A stretch of DNA of 64,000 nucleotides from Ceratodon purpureus (taxonomy: Eukaryota; Streptophyta; Bryopsida; Pseudoditrichales; Ditrichaceae), in assembly GCA_014871385.1 (NCBI GenBank), contig CM026428.1, positions 17,208,437 to 17,272,436 of the forward strand. The letters are read 5' to 3'. Below the pieces are notes generated by a model. It was given only the letters and a program-made list of their open reading frames with translations. It was not told the origin of the DNA and did not search any database. This document shows positions 24,890-37,554 of the stretch, piece after piece. Positions within the stretch are counted from its first letter, which is position 1. Every line of letters starts with the position of its first letter. Made by a program: the position numbers and the translations under genes.

Positions 24890-25080
24890 TCTTGTCACTT
24901 CTCGCAAAGGGGGCTGTTGGTTGGCACAACTCATTTCCTGCCTGCGATCGCTCACTCAGCAGTATCAAGCCACTTCATCCCCCACATCCACTCAAATGAG
25001 TCCATCAAGGTTCGAACCCGGACCGGATAAATGAGACAAACGCTCACATCCAATCAACAATGAGCTCGTGGCTTGATGTC
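24890..25080 (-). mobile_element. SINE-like element A, best-preserved Pol III boxes
   Basis: On the minus strand GAGCTCATTGTTGATTGG (A-box-like) precedes GGTCCGGGTTCGAACC, whose GGTTCGAACC is a near-canonical B box. The order and spacing match the tRNA-derived head of a plant SINE. It matches the copy near 545-640. An element B copy lies 75 bp to the right, the same pairing seen at 43.3-43.6 kb. Confidence 0.6.
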
Positions 25081-25153
25081 CAAAATATCACTACAAACTA
25101 TTTTATACGCATGTTTTTATTGGTTTCTTGTTACTGGTTACTTGTGACTAAAG

Positions 25154-25285
25154 TGTCTACTCTTGAAAGGGGGGAGTAAATCTTTACTTCCATACTTTTG
25201 TCATGTGGGCTTTCGATTGGGGGTAGGCCGAACAGACACTTAATTCACGTCGGTCTCCTCCGGAGACCGCAGTTTTTCTCTCTTT
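25154..25285 (+). mobile_element. SINE-like element B
   Basis: Runs from AAGTGTCTACTCTTGAAAGG through GGGGGTAGGCCGAACAGACA to a CTCCGGAG palindrome and a TTTTTCTCTCTTT tail. It matches the copy at 42463-42597 closely throughout. No clear target duplication is visible here. Confidence 0.6.
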
Positions 25286-27589
25286 AAAAAAAATCGCTCA
25301 ATATTACACTCTTTATTCTTTTCATCAGTATGGTGTCACCTTTTGAAAAAGGATCAAGGGAAAAAATAATTTAGTGATCAGTAAAAAGGTTTTAAACCAT
25401 TTTTAAGCCATTGAAAGAGCATTTAAGTGTTATTTAAGTATAGAAATTATACTTTTCTATTTTAAAATTTATGCTTTTATAATTAGTTATTCTACTTTAT
25501 ATGTATATTTTTTTTAAAAATCTTATTATTTATCACAAATGAGTTATCTACAAACATATTAGTTCTAGAATTTAAAATTCCATAATCAACTAAATATGGT
25601 TTATACATGTCTCTAATATACACATAAAGATAATACATACAATTATTTCTTATCTAATCATAGATAATAAATGTACTTATTTGTTGTTCATATATATTAA
25701 AATTTGATTATGGTTATAGTTATCTCATCTAATAAAAACTTTATGTTAAAGAAAATTTATGTAAAGGTATATATCATTTTATTTTTTAATACAATTCAAT
25801 TGTACTTAAAGTTCATATATGTTTCAAACATTTGTGTTGATGATTCTTAAGAAAATCATTTATAATTTTAAATTAAATGTCATTTGAAGCACTAAATTAA
25901 ATTTGATGACATTTTTTTTTAAAAAATAATTTATAATCATTACCCATTGATGTTTAAAGATATCTTCAACAAATTTTACAATTATTGATGGAAACAAATA
26001 GATTCATTTGTAAAAAACACCTTCCATCCACTCTTTGATGATGATTCAATCTATAAATGCATTGTTTATTTTCATAACAACTAAAAGATACGTAATTCAT
26101 CATTCTAAAATTGATTATGATAAAAAAATGCATTCATTTCATCACATTCTTCAAAAAGAAATTAGTGAAATCCTCTTTAATTTCAGTATTTAAAACGTAT
26201 AAAAGATTACTACCTAATCAAGCTCCATCATTGAAGTGTATTATGATATTTAGTAGGCACATTCAATTTCAACCTTTGTAAAAAACCATTTTAGTATTCA
26301 AAATCAATTAAAAATAATAATTGAATGGAAATGAGTTTATAAATATTTTCTAATTACAATTTTTTTTATAACTTTGGATATTTAAATATGTTTTAAACAT
26401 ACAAAGAGTCTTAGTTTTAAGCACTACAATATGTATTTACTTATTCCAAAAACAAATCCTTTGATGTTTCACTTCAAAATTATAATATGAGATATTTTGA
26501 TGTGACATAGACCTTGAACTAAAATTTAAGAATATTGTAATTATTATAATGTTTTATATTTTTGTATGTAAAAATATAAAATCAATTTGATTTAATTTTA
26601 TACTTCCTAATGTGGCTTAAAAAGTGATAGAGCCAACCATGAACAAACATCTACATTGATTATGAATAAATCTTGATTTCATATTAATGAACCGGCGTAC
26701 ATCAATTCGAAATAATTTTACACTTGTTCTTGGAAACTAACAATATGCAATTAGATCCTTAAATTCCTGCCATCGCTTGGGCTTGTAATTTGATCTAGAT
26801 GTTCATCTTACATCCTATAAGAGTAAATGCAAAAAAAATGTCATAGAATTTGACACAAAATAACTTAGGTACAACAAATATAATGGGTGGGATGTTTGGC
26901 GGAGCTTTTTTGCATTCTGACGGTTGGGATTAAAATCCTTTTGCATGAGGACTTGTATAGTGAGAGATCTTGCCTCTAGGGCCTCTCACTACGTAACACC
27001 CAAATTTTCTGCCTTGCCCGAGTTTTTTCTTGTGAGATTTCACTGCCCGGGTATTTCCTATGAGATTTCGTGAGGAATGCCGCAGAAGGGCCTCATGTCG
27101 CGTGAAGGGACGTCGCAGCCTATATTAAATCCAACGACCGGGTGTTACGGGTGGAATACCAAATGTGACTTGGTAATGGCCAACGTAATTTTAGAAGGAC
27201 TATGGGCATAGGTATGTCGCTAGGATGTGCAACAAACAAACTAAGGCCATATTGCATGTTGCAATTTTAGAAAGTGCAATATTACAAGATATGAAAAATG
27301 GTGTTGCATAGTTCATGTATTTCAAGTTTTGTGACTATATTAGCCCTTGAAAATTTCTCAACTCTCCAATGACAATACTGTACTGTACATCTGAAAGAAG
27401 GAGAAAATAAAAGGGGGAAGGAGAAACCCCAACAAAATGAAGAAAAACTGGTGACTATGGACCACAAAGTGAAGCAAATGGCCGTGAATAAACAAAGGCT
27501 GGAAGCGATATCCATGATGCACCCAGGTAGTGCCGCCGAGGTATTACCGCCCAGGTATCAGCAAGGATACGACGCTCCAAGGCAACGGG

Positions 27590-27650
27590 GAGAGAGGGAG
27601 AGGGAGAGAGGGAGAAGAGGGAGAAGAGGGAGAAGAGGGAGAGTGCGTGT
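27590..27650 (+). repeat. GAGAGGGAGAAG purine-rich microsatellite
   Basis: A tract of GAGAGGGAGAAGAGGG-type repeats ending about 28 bp upstream of the SPF27 start codon, so probably in its 5' leader. Confidence 0.85.
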
Positions 27651-27677
27651 GTGTGGGAGGAGGGAGGGACTCAAGCG

Positions 27678-29954
27678 ATGGGGAGTCCCGATGTGTTGAT
27701 GATCGAGGCCGCGCCCGGGGCCAAGCAAATTGAGCAGGCCAAGTGGCGCACGGGGACCCTGGACGACACTCATGTGGATGCGCTGCCCTACATTGACCAC
27801 GACTACGCGGACCCCAAGGTGAAGGCGGAGGTGGACAAACTCATCGCCGACGAGATGCGCCTCAGCACCAAGAAGCCTGCTGACTTCCTCGCCGAGCTTC
27901 CGCCTGTGCCTTCGATCAACCCCCATGTACTGCGCTTCGCAACGCCTATTCCACCTCTCTCGTCCAGACAATTCAGTTTTCTAGTTTTCATTTACTTATT
28001 TATTTATTTATTTGTCTCTGTCCTGTTGCCGTAATTTCATCTTTTGAGACCAGTCTGAAGAAATGTCATTTTTTAAGATCGGAATCGCAAAGTTTGCAAT
28101 TGTAAGCAAATAAGAGGTCTTAGGAGGGTTTTAGGGTTTATCTGTTGAAGTAATCAACTACATGAACAACTTCCGAAAAAACCGTAAGATCCATTCAAGG
28201 TCTCTGTTATTGGATTATATTGCAATGCCATGTTATTAAAGAGCCCCATGCAAATTTGCGCGTAGTACTTCGATGTCTAATTATATCTTCAGCATATTAG
28301 AAGTATCGACTTTGGTGGCTAAAAATCATTGTCAATATCTGCATTCTATAGTACCTTTCTATCTCCGGGGGTGCCCATGGTTTCGCACTTCTAGCTGTCG
28401 TTCTTGCGTAGTCAGTATATTGCGGGCTTTGATACGAGTGGTTATGTCCATGTAAACCAGGAGCATCCAATCCTTGCGAAAGAATTTGATCGAGTGCGAG
28501 CTGGAAAAGCTCCAGTAACCCTAGACCTCTCACGATACGGATTGGAACCTCCTCCACTGAATAGGCGCAATGATGTTGGAGCCTGGAAGAACGCTGTTCA
28601 AAATGCGAAAGCTCAATTGCAACATCAAACTTTGAGGTTTATTGTGTTTTCCAACTACCTTTTTTGTATGATATCTCTGCCCTGTCCTCGGGCTTGTTCT
28701 CTTGTAGATGGTGGGTTGTCCTTCGGTATTTATAGCACTTCATATGTGATGTCTCCCTCTGTGGCATCAACTATTCTAGTCTTCGTGGATCTTTTGTCAC
28801 TTTGTTTACCCACTCTAAGCTTTAGAATTTGGTTGTTTGCAGTTTATCCCATTTAGAAGCTCCGCTAATATCACAATCTGGTTATGAACGGGGCTTTCCT
28901 CGGTAGATTGATTTTGCACCTCTTCTTGTAGTCAGTATTGTGCTCATGGTTTAATCCACTTCTGTTCTTTTGATGCAGGCTTGAGAACCTAGAGTTGATG
29001 CTGAAGTATGGCACAAATACATGGAAGGTTCACAATCAACATCTTGAAGCTTTTCAGGCCAGGTCGGGCTTCTTTTTGGTTTCTTTTGTAGTGGAAGGGA
29101 TGCATAACTTCTGGCCTGACGAGAGTGCAAAATTGTTTTTCTCTGAGCTGCTTCTTATAGCTGCAGGTAGATTCTAATGGAAGTCTCAATGTTGTACCAG
29201 ATAAATTATTTAGTGGATTGTCTATCAATGTCTTACAATGTGAGGTCTGAATGGTATCAGGCTTAGAGACACTGCACTCGAATATCAGCGCGAGATTGAG
29301 CTATTGAACCGTGAGCGCAAGCTTAATCAGGTAATCAATATTTTCAAAATTCGATTCAACATTCTGCCTATTGTGCGACGTTCAGAAGCGGCACAGCGTA
29401 AATGACCTATTTTTGCATGAGTCGTTTTTGACCTGTAATGCAAGATTCAAATTACTTTTCGCTTTGATTGGTCCTGTAGCTAAGTGTGAAGTAGAGTGTA
29501 GTTAAATCTTCTTACATGATGTAGAATGACCTGTATCTGATGTGTCAGTTCAAAGAGTGATCGTGGGTTGTTCTTTTTTTGTTACAGCAAGCTGCAGCTG
29601 TTGAGTTGAACTTGTTGAGCTCCCAGTGGAAAGAGATAAGTCAGAAGAACTTGGACATAGAAGACGCTTGTTTGAAACTGGAGGCTGAGGTCGTCAAACT
29701 CCGAGAGGAAGCGGAAAAGAAGTAAGAAGTCCCTTTCATTTCTTCTCAATTCGATTTCTTGTTCAATTGCCAGAACCTCGACTTTTCCTGAAGATTATTA
29801 CACCAGGGTTTGGAATGAGCTCTACACACCTGTCCTGAAATGCTGGCTCACTTGCAAATTGTCGCTTGTTTATTATGCCTTCAGGGATTGTTGGGCTAAT
29901 ATCCTTTGCTTGTCCTTTTGCAGAGGAATAGATCTTACTCAACCATCGCAATAG
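27678..29954 (+). CDS. Pre-mRNA-splicing factor SPF27/BCAS2 (MOS4-like)
   Basis: SPF27 is a core subunit of the Prp19/NineTeen complex that activates the spliceosome; in Arabidopsis the orthologue MOS4 acts in the MAC complex and in plant immunity. Six exons read in phase: 27678-27926, 28461-28636, 28979-29062, 29261-29330, 29588-29721 and 29924-29954, giving 247 residues (family 225-250). Visible family blocks are DALPYIDHDYADP near the start, HPILAKEFDRVRAGK, RYGLEPPP, LENLELMLKYG and a Gln/Glu-rich C-terminal coiled coil. The exon 2 acceptor at AACCAG was chosen because it keeps the family spacing between the PPVP and KEFDRV blocks; the acceptor at GTAGTCAG (28415) has a better pyrimidine tract and would add 15 residues. 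Reading through the last intron would stop at once, so exon 6 is tentative. Confidence 0.87.
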
Positions 29955-31592
29955 AGGAGCTAATGCTATGTAATCTGCTCCAAGGTGTCTTTAATGTAAA
30001 ATTTCAGATTTTGTGCAGTATTGAAAGTTGTGGGTAATTGCACGCCTTTGAGCTACATTGTATCTAGTGCATGAATGCAGTGCACTTAGCTGAATCTATT
30101 CATGGGATTGGAGACTGAAAGGCTAACTCGTCTGAGCGTGGGAAACTCAGAACAGCAAGGCCCATGCAACTGAGACATTCTGCTTCCTTCGCCAATCTTG
30201 ATAGGAAACACTACATTTACATAAACCCAAACTTATCCAACCTCTGCACAATCGTAGTATGTTTTTCCCTGTAGTTTCTTTGCAGTCTTTCCTCATCTTT
30301 TGCATGCATAAGCTGAGACGTCGAAGAGAGCAAAATTCTGAACTTTCAGTGCTAATGAAGCGGAGTAGAACTAAGCCGTGTTTGCGGAGCCACTGGAACG
30401 CTTCAATAATATATATAGGAAATTTGGATATGCAGCGTTGGAAAAACGTGGAGGCATACTGTATCAAACGTGAGGCCAGGGATCCATGGTGTAGTCTGCG
30501 TTTGCACCATTGATTGTCGCCAATACACATAACCCAAAAAAAAAACACTAGGATGCTGCAATCCTGGATTCTCAGATCCGAATCGCGAAGCTTCACTGTG
30601 GCATTATGAAGGGACTGAAAGAGAAGCAGGTGCCAGTGCCATCGAAAAAGCTCCGTCGTCTCATTTAGCCACTCCCTCTCCCTCTCTCTCTCTCTCTCGT
30701 CTCCACTGTGGTGTGGCCCACCTCCAGAATGCTGTCTGTCAATTCACTGATGATACAAATGCACTTTTTCTGTGAGCATGTCATTGAAATGAAAAGGTGA
30801 GAAATGTGCCCTCCCTCCCTCCCTCCGCGGGTGTAGGGGGGGAGCATGGTGAAGGGGGGCTGACCTTATCCTGGAGCGGAGAGCGGACGGGATGAAGTGA
30901 TGGGATGGGGTGAGAGAGAGAGATCGAGGGAGAGAGTATGTGGTGAGACTGTGGTGAGGCCGCAAATCCACCTCGTGGCTGGGCCTAGGCCCTCCCGCAC
31001 ATCTCATCCACATTCAGTTGGGCCCTGGGCCCCCCCCTTCCCCCGCTTTTGCCTTCAATTCCCCTCTTCTCTTTTGCTACCCATCTGCTTCGGATATCAT
31101 CAGGAACTCGGACCACACTGCCGCTGTGTTCTGAGTCCCACCTCCTTCTCCTGCGCCACCCTCTCATCTTCTTTCAGGTATGCCAGTTGTTCTAGCTCTA
31201 CGTACTGGGTACTGCTTGAAATTAGCCGTTCCGAGCGGATAAGGGTTACCTGGGTTTGCGTCTTTCAGTGCTTCTGTATTTTGATTGTGCGATATTGGCG
31301 AAGAATTTGTAACTCCTCTGCACTCTTAGATACTTGATAGAGATTTTGAGTATGATTGCTGGTCAGTATAGAATTGTGTCACTAGTTGCACAGTGTTTTC
31401 CTTTGTTGGGTTACGTATAGCGGCGCAAGTTGTTCATTGTGTAGGCGGGGTTGGGTTGTGTTACTGTGTGGGAGTGATTCTTCTGCGAGGTGTCGTGGGA
31501 TCACGGTCGTCGAGGACAATCACATTACGAGAAATTCATGAGTAGTTTGCGTTGTTATTTATTTTTGGTGAAGGTAGACAGGAAGTAGAGAT
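29955..31592. promoter_or_regulatory. Intergenic and 5' region of the chloroplast EF-G gene
   Basis: The first part should hold the SPF27 3' end. The second part (about 30660-31592) is C/T-rich and should hold the promoter and leader of the EF-G gene. TTTCAG|GTATGCC at 31178 and GTAGACAG|GAAG at 31581 would frame a leader intron of about 400 bp that ends 11 bp before the ATG; leader introns are common in such plant genes. This is predicted from splice signals only. A 149-codon minus-strand frame at 30147-30596 shows no domain and is not called. Confidence 0.45.
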
Positions 31593-34500
31593 ATGGCGGC
31601 GTCAATGGCGCAGGCCAGCCATCTCGGGACTTCGGCCGTGGTGCAGCCGTGTTCTTGCCGCGATGTGGAGGGGACTTCTAGGAGGTCCGCCACCAGCAGC
31701 GTAGCGGCATTCGCCGGCCTCAAGAATGCAAAGAGTGTTCCTCTTGCATCGTCTCTGGGCGATTCCGCAGCGCAAAGAGATGCACTCCGCCGTTCTGCCT
31801 TCGGCAGCGCATCTGTTACTACCGGCGGTCGCAAGGCCGTCGTATGCATGGCAGCTGAAGGTAAGTTCGTCTTTTCTGTAACATGTCTTGACAATAATTG
31901 GCATTGTGTTGAAGACGCAATTCATCTATCTTCCCCTGAAGTGTAGTGGAATTAAGGGTTACGAGAACCAGAGAGGGTGTTTTGGACAGAAGCTGCTATT
32001 GCTGTTTCAGCTATTGAATCGCGGTTGGTTTCCAACTGGCGCAGTGCAGTAGTCAATAAGTGAATTCATTCGTGGATGGAATTTCTGGGGTTTTGGGTTT
32101 ATGTTCTCATTTCTAGTGTCTTGTTTCTAATTCAGCACTATTCATACTGCTGAAGTTCTTCATCTAAACTGTTGCGATTGTCTGTTAGGCTTTCGTCTGG
32201 CATTAGATGCGGTCGCTGTGCTTGACTATGAATCAATTGGTGGTTCAGACGTCGTCAACGTATTTTATATTGTTGTCATCTAAATGTCAACTTTCATTCT
32301 GCAGAAAAGAGAGAGTTTCCTCTCCAGCAGTACCGCAACATCGGTATTATGGCTCACATCGATGCCGGGAAGACCACCACTACTGAACGTATCCTCTTCT
32401 ACACTGGAAGGAACTACAAGATCGGTGAAGTCCATGAAGGAACCGCAACCATGGATTGGATGGAACAGGTGAATCCTCACTGCTCTGTTCAACACTTCGC
32501 GCCCTTTTTACCCTCCTATCAACTAGTTGGCAGAAATGCAATTTCACCCGCATTAGTAGCTGACCATATTTGTCAATTTGCCAGGAGCAAGAGCGAGGTA
32601 TCACAATTACCTCTGCTGCTACTACAGCCAAATGGAAAGACCACCGTATCAACATCATTGATACACCCGGTCACGTGGACTTCACGTTGGAAGTGGAGCG
32701 AGCCTTGCGAGTTCTAGATGGAGCGATATGCCTGTTTGACAGTGTGGCTGGAGTGGAACCGCAATCTGAGACTGTGTGGCGCCAGGCTGACAAGTACTGC
32801 GTTCCACGTATCTGCTTCGTGAACAAGATGGATCGTCTGGGTGCCAATTTCTTCCGAACTCGGGACATGATCATCAGTAATTTGGGAGCTAAGCCCCTTG
32901 TGCTTCAGGTACGTTCGTGAGGTTTGCCACCGATATTAGCTCCTCTGACTGAAATAAGACTTGTGCGCTGGATTTGAATTTATCATGGTCCATTGCAGAT
33001 GTTACGTCTGAGTTGAAGAGACTGTATTTTTCTTCTTGATCTTTTTGTTCAGCGATATGCATCTCATTTAGATTACGTGTTCGCAGATTCCCATTGGAGC
33101 TGAGGACTCCTTTGCAGGAATTATTGACCTCGTTAGGATGAAAGCCGTCGTTTGGAACGGGGAAGAGCTAGGTGCTGCTTTTGAGGACCAGGACATTCCT
33201 GAGAACCTGCTTGAACTTGCCGAAGAATACAGGTCGGGGAACTTATCATATATCACTTTAGTGTGACCAGAGAGCTCCTTTATTGGCTGTTTGTCTATGA
33301 TTAAAAGCTAGTTGAAATACCCACGTTGAAGTTAATCCGTTTGTGCCTCTTATTTCTCGAGTCGCTCAGTCCCAAATTTATGTGCTTGCAACTGACGAAG
33401 CAATTCTCTCTATTTCAGGGCAACTATGATTGAGCTTGTTGTGGAGCAAGACGACGAAGCCATGGAAGCGTACTTGGAAGGTCAGGAGCCTGATGAAGCA
33501 ACCATCAATAGACTGATCAGGAAGGGAACGATTGCACTTGATTTTGTACCAGTTCTTTGTGGCTCTGCCTTCAAGAACAAGGGTGTCCAGCCCCTGCTTG
33601 ACGCCGTTATTGCGTACCTTCCTTCTCCACTTGATAAGCCTCCAATGAAGGGTTGTGACTACGAGAACCCTGACATTGCAGTGGACAGGAAGCCAGGAGA
33701 CAACGAACCCTTTTCGGGACTTGCTTTCAAGATCATGAACGACTCCTTTGTCGGTTCGCTGACCTTTGTACGCGTGTACTCTGGGACTCTCTCAGCTGGT
33801 ACGTATGTTATGAACTCAAACAAGAACAAGAAAGAGAGAATTGGTCGTCTTTTGGAGATGCACGCGAACAGTCGAGAGGATGTGAAGATCGCGCGTACTG
33901 GAGACATCATTGCCCTTGCAGGTCTTAAGGATACAGTCACTGGAGAGACTCTCTGCGACCCGGAGAATCCAGTCGTCCTTGAGCGCATGGACTTCCCTGA
34001 CCCTGTGATTAAGGTCGCGATTGAGCCCAAGACTAAGGCAGACGTTGACAAAATGTCCATGGGGCTGATCAAGCTGGCCCAGGAGGATCCATCATTCCAC
34101 TTCTCTAGAGATGAAGAGACAAATCAAACCGTCATTGAGGGGATGGGAGAGTTGCATTTGGACATCATTGTTGATCGCCTGAAGCGTGAATTCAAGGTAC
34201 AAGCACAGCCGGATAAGAGTGTAATGTCACTTTTGCGTTTTGTAGACCCCCTCGGGTAACACTCGTTACGGAACATGTTTGTACAGTACACAATTGAGTG
34301 TGTTTGAATTTATTTTCTAATCCAGAACGCTTTTTATTCTGCCTTAACAGGTGGAGGCAGAAGTGGGTCAACCCCAGGTCAACTACAGGGAAAGTATCTC
34401 TAAAGTTTCGACAGTCAAATACACTCACAAGAAGCAATCCGGAGGACAAGGTCAATTCGCTGAGATTGAAGTCAAATTTGAGCCACTGGAGGCCGGAAGT

Positions 34501-35153
34501 GGTTACGAATTCAAGAGTGAGATCAAGGGAGGATCCGTACCCCGTGAATACGTTCCCGGTGTGGTGAAGGGTCTGGAGGAGTGCATGAGCAATGGTGTTC
34601 TCGCAGGTTACCCAGTGGTGGACGTACGCGCCGTGTTGTTGGATGGATCTTACCACGAAGTTGATTCTAGTGTTCTGGCCTTTCAGTTAGCTGCTCGAGG
34701 TGCATTTAGGGAGGGTATTGCCAAGGCTGGTCCGAAGCTGCTAGAACCCATCATGAAGGTGAAGTTTCCTGCATATCCGTGACTTTACACACGAATTTGT
34801 AGTTCAGATCACTGAATTCATGACCTCTTGGTTGGATTGTCTCAAATAGTTTGAAACTGAAATATATTGGATGGCTGCAGGTCGAGGTGGTGACCCCAGA
34901 GGACCACATGGGTGATGTCATTGGCGATCTCAATTCCCGGCGTGGGATGATTAATGGTTTTGTTGACAAGCCTGGAGGCATGAAAGTGGTGGACGCTCTT
35001 GTGCCTTTGTCTGAGATGTTCAAGTATATCGACACTTTGCGGAGCATGACCAAGGGCAGGGCTCAATATACCATGCAATTAGCCAAGTTCGATGTTGTGC
35101 CCCAAAACATTCAAAACAAAATTACAGCCAAGAATACTTCTGTGGCAGCCTAG
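31593..35153 (+). CDS. Chloroplast translation elongation factor G (cpEF-G, SCO1 type)
   Basis: This GTPase drives translocation of tRNA and mRNA on the plastid ribosome. Seven exons read in phase: 31593-31860, 32305-32468, 32585-32908, 33087-33232, 33419-34196, 34351-34758 and 34881-35153, giving 786 residues, normal for plastid EF-G. Residues 1 to about 85 are rich in Ser/Ala/Arg and end near VVCMAAE, a typical chloroplast transit peptide. G motifs are clear: [12 protein letters not shown] (106-117), the switch region [13 protein letters not shown] (170-174) and NKMD (224-227). Domain II, domain IV ([20 protein letters not shown]) and domain V ([17 protein letters not shown]) follow. The C-terminus [10 protein letters not shown] is typical of bacterial-type EF-G. 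It is closer to plastid than to mitochondrial EF-G. Arabidopsis counterpart: SCO1. Confidence 0.95.
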
Positions 35154-36892
35154 AGCGAACGACATTATTTTAGACTTCTTAGTTTCATAGATTTTCATTA
35201 TTACTGCTGTTCATCGTCTGGAGCCTCATCACCATGGATGTTCTATGAGGGAATTTGTAGAATGAGACAGCGTTCCCATCTAGTTTGTTTACGGAACAAT
35301 CTTGTACTTTGCCACCTAGACTGGCTGTTATTAAATGTTGACAATGGTTGCTATTTGACACTCATCCTGTCCACGATGTTTCTTGGTTTGAGCTAATGCT
35401 TGAGATTACAAGCCTCTTACTGTGATTTGCTTCCTTGTTTCTCTCCCTACCTGTCTTCCGAAATGCTGTTTTTTCATGAAAAGCAGATTATTCCACTGAC
35501 AAGAAAATCAAATACACATGAGATTATGACATCATCGATCAGTTTAGTAATGAGCATTTCACAGTTCGTATCATCCACATCAGAAATTGAACATTTCAGT
35601 ACAGGAGGTTGTATGGAAATTTGGAAATCTCTCATACCCTAGCCCCTCCAGCTCCTTGACAAATCATTTTGGGTTGCAATACAATCTGAAAAAAACGTTT
35701 TGTTCATGTTGGAAAGAAACAATCTGATTTATCTAAATTTATACAGGTGTTTATCCCTAAAGGACCAAGGGTATTTGACTAATCTTAGATGTGTTATAAT
35801 ACATGGTTTCTACAATTCCCATGAATTTTATTTCAAAAAAGAGTATATGAATTTTGACGATTAGAAATTATCTATAAGGTTAATAATTCAAAAATTATAT
35901 TCAATCCTCTTCAAATATTGTTAAATCAGTATATCTTTGGAAATTCATCAAAATTCCAATTTCTATCACCAGTATTTATTTATTTTTTATAATTGGTTGA
36001 AATCATAAGTAGCATTCATGGAAAATAAAAAATGAGCAACATTACATGTAAAACTCGTTAGTTTTTTGAAATAGTAAGTTTTCTAATGTCATTATATATG
36101 GGCCAATTATAATCATGATTTCCTTAAATTGACCGTATTGATCTTCCTTTACTCTAAATGTGCTCATTTTAACAATTCATTTCTAACTGTTTTAATCATA
36201 ATTTTATTTTTCTTCATCTCAAAAAGTCGTCCAAAGTAGTGTTACGACCCAAAATGGGTTGCAAGAAGCTTTAAGGCTTAAATATCGGAATTATCCAAAG
36301 ATGACACTTATAATTGAGAAAAAAATTGAACTATCTAAATTTCTCTTTTGATTAATTTCCTCCTTCAATTATTTAAAATAATGAAGTTGAAAAGCAATAT
36401 AAAACTTCATTTAGATGCAATTAAAAACCTTCTTTTAGTTTTAAAAACAAACCTCAAAATTCATTCTAATTTAAACTAACTTAGAATTTTAAAATGGAAG
36501 AGCAAAGTGTAAGATAAGCACTTCTTTCTTGGATCTAAATGTTAACATTGGTCATACAAACATTGCATTTATTTCATTAAAATAAACAACTTTCTTCTAC
36601 ATTTTGCCAGCCTTTCTACTTAGAAGAATCAAGCCTTTGCATTCAAGAGAAGTCAACATTTGAATCAAAAGATGAAATCCAAAATGAAAATTGATGGAAA
36701 TAAATTTGCAACGATTTGATAATTTGAATAGCATCTTGAAATCCTATGTGACAAATTTTCTATTTTCCAAAGATATTGTTTGGAAAATGCCAAGCCTTCT
36801 AGTTTTAAACATAAAGTACATGCAATGCAAAGATTTATAGAGAAGTTTATGACACACTTGAGTTATCCTTAAAGTCACCTTGTGTTTTAAAA
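35154..36892. other. AT-rich intergenic DNA
   Basis: Starts with the EF-G 3' untranslated region. Beyond about 35650 it becomes strongly AT-rich with no recognisable gene or repeat. Confidence 0.5.
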
Positions 36893-37182
36893 AGATACCA
36901 TGAGTTTTGCGTTATTGTATAATTTTTTTTTACTTCAAATAATTGGGAGGTATGGAAGAACTTGGTGGTCTCACTAAATTCAGTGTGTAAGAGCTTGGTG
37001 GTCTCTAAACTCAAGGGAAACTAGTTTTGCCGTCATTCCATCCTTCAAAACTAGTTTCCCTTGAGTTTAATGATCCACCAAGCTCTTACACACCGAATTT
37101 AGTAGAACCACCAAGTTCTTCCATACCTCCCAACTATTTGAAGTAAAACAAATTATACAGTAAAGCAAAACTCATGGTATCT
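36893..37182. repeat. Nearly perfect 290-bp foldback (137-bp arms)
   Basis: Arms at 36893-37029 and 37046-37182 are equal in length and almost complementary, around a 16-nt loop. Outer ends are AGATACCATGAGTTTTGC and its complement; inner ends are CTAGTTTTG and CAAAACTAG. A transcript from either strand would form a long double-stranded RNA. It may be a foldback transposon, a MITE made almost only of TIRs, or a young hairpin siRNA/miRNA locus. Confidence 0.9.
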
Positions 37183-37502
37183 AAGTCAAATACCGGATGC
37201 CTTTACAAATAACTCTACTAACACCTACGTGTTTTACTAAAAACATTGAGGTGTCTTTGGTATCAAAGGAGGTCTCTTACATCCAAAAGATCCTTCATTT
37301 GGCAAAAAGAAGAGTCTTTCAAGATCCAAGAGGCCTATAAAATTCATACATAATTATAAATAGTATTTCAAAATTTCAAACGTAAACATGTACATAAAGA
37401 AATGTATTAAATGAAAATCTTTGTATTGCATATGCATACTCACAAAAATAGTGGTCTACGTCGTTGCACTTCAAATATTCATGAAAATAATTTGAATTTA
37501 GT

Positions 37503-37554
<52 letters not shown>

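Larger units (their letters stand above)
24832..27590. other. AT-rich intergenic DNA
   Basis: No gene. The first 450 bp hold SINE-like copies. 25300-26880 is extremely AT-rich and featureless. Near 26992-27149 the arms CGTAACACCC and GGGTGTTACG enclose a more GC-rich block with a repeated TGAGATTTC motif, perhaps a further mobile-element relic that I could not classify. Confidence 0.45.

Noticed and set aside
30147..30596. 149-codon minus-strand frame downstream of SPF27
   Set aside because: No motif, no splice or start context, lies in expected 3' flank.
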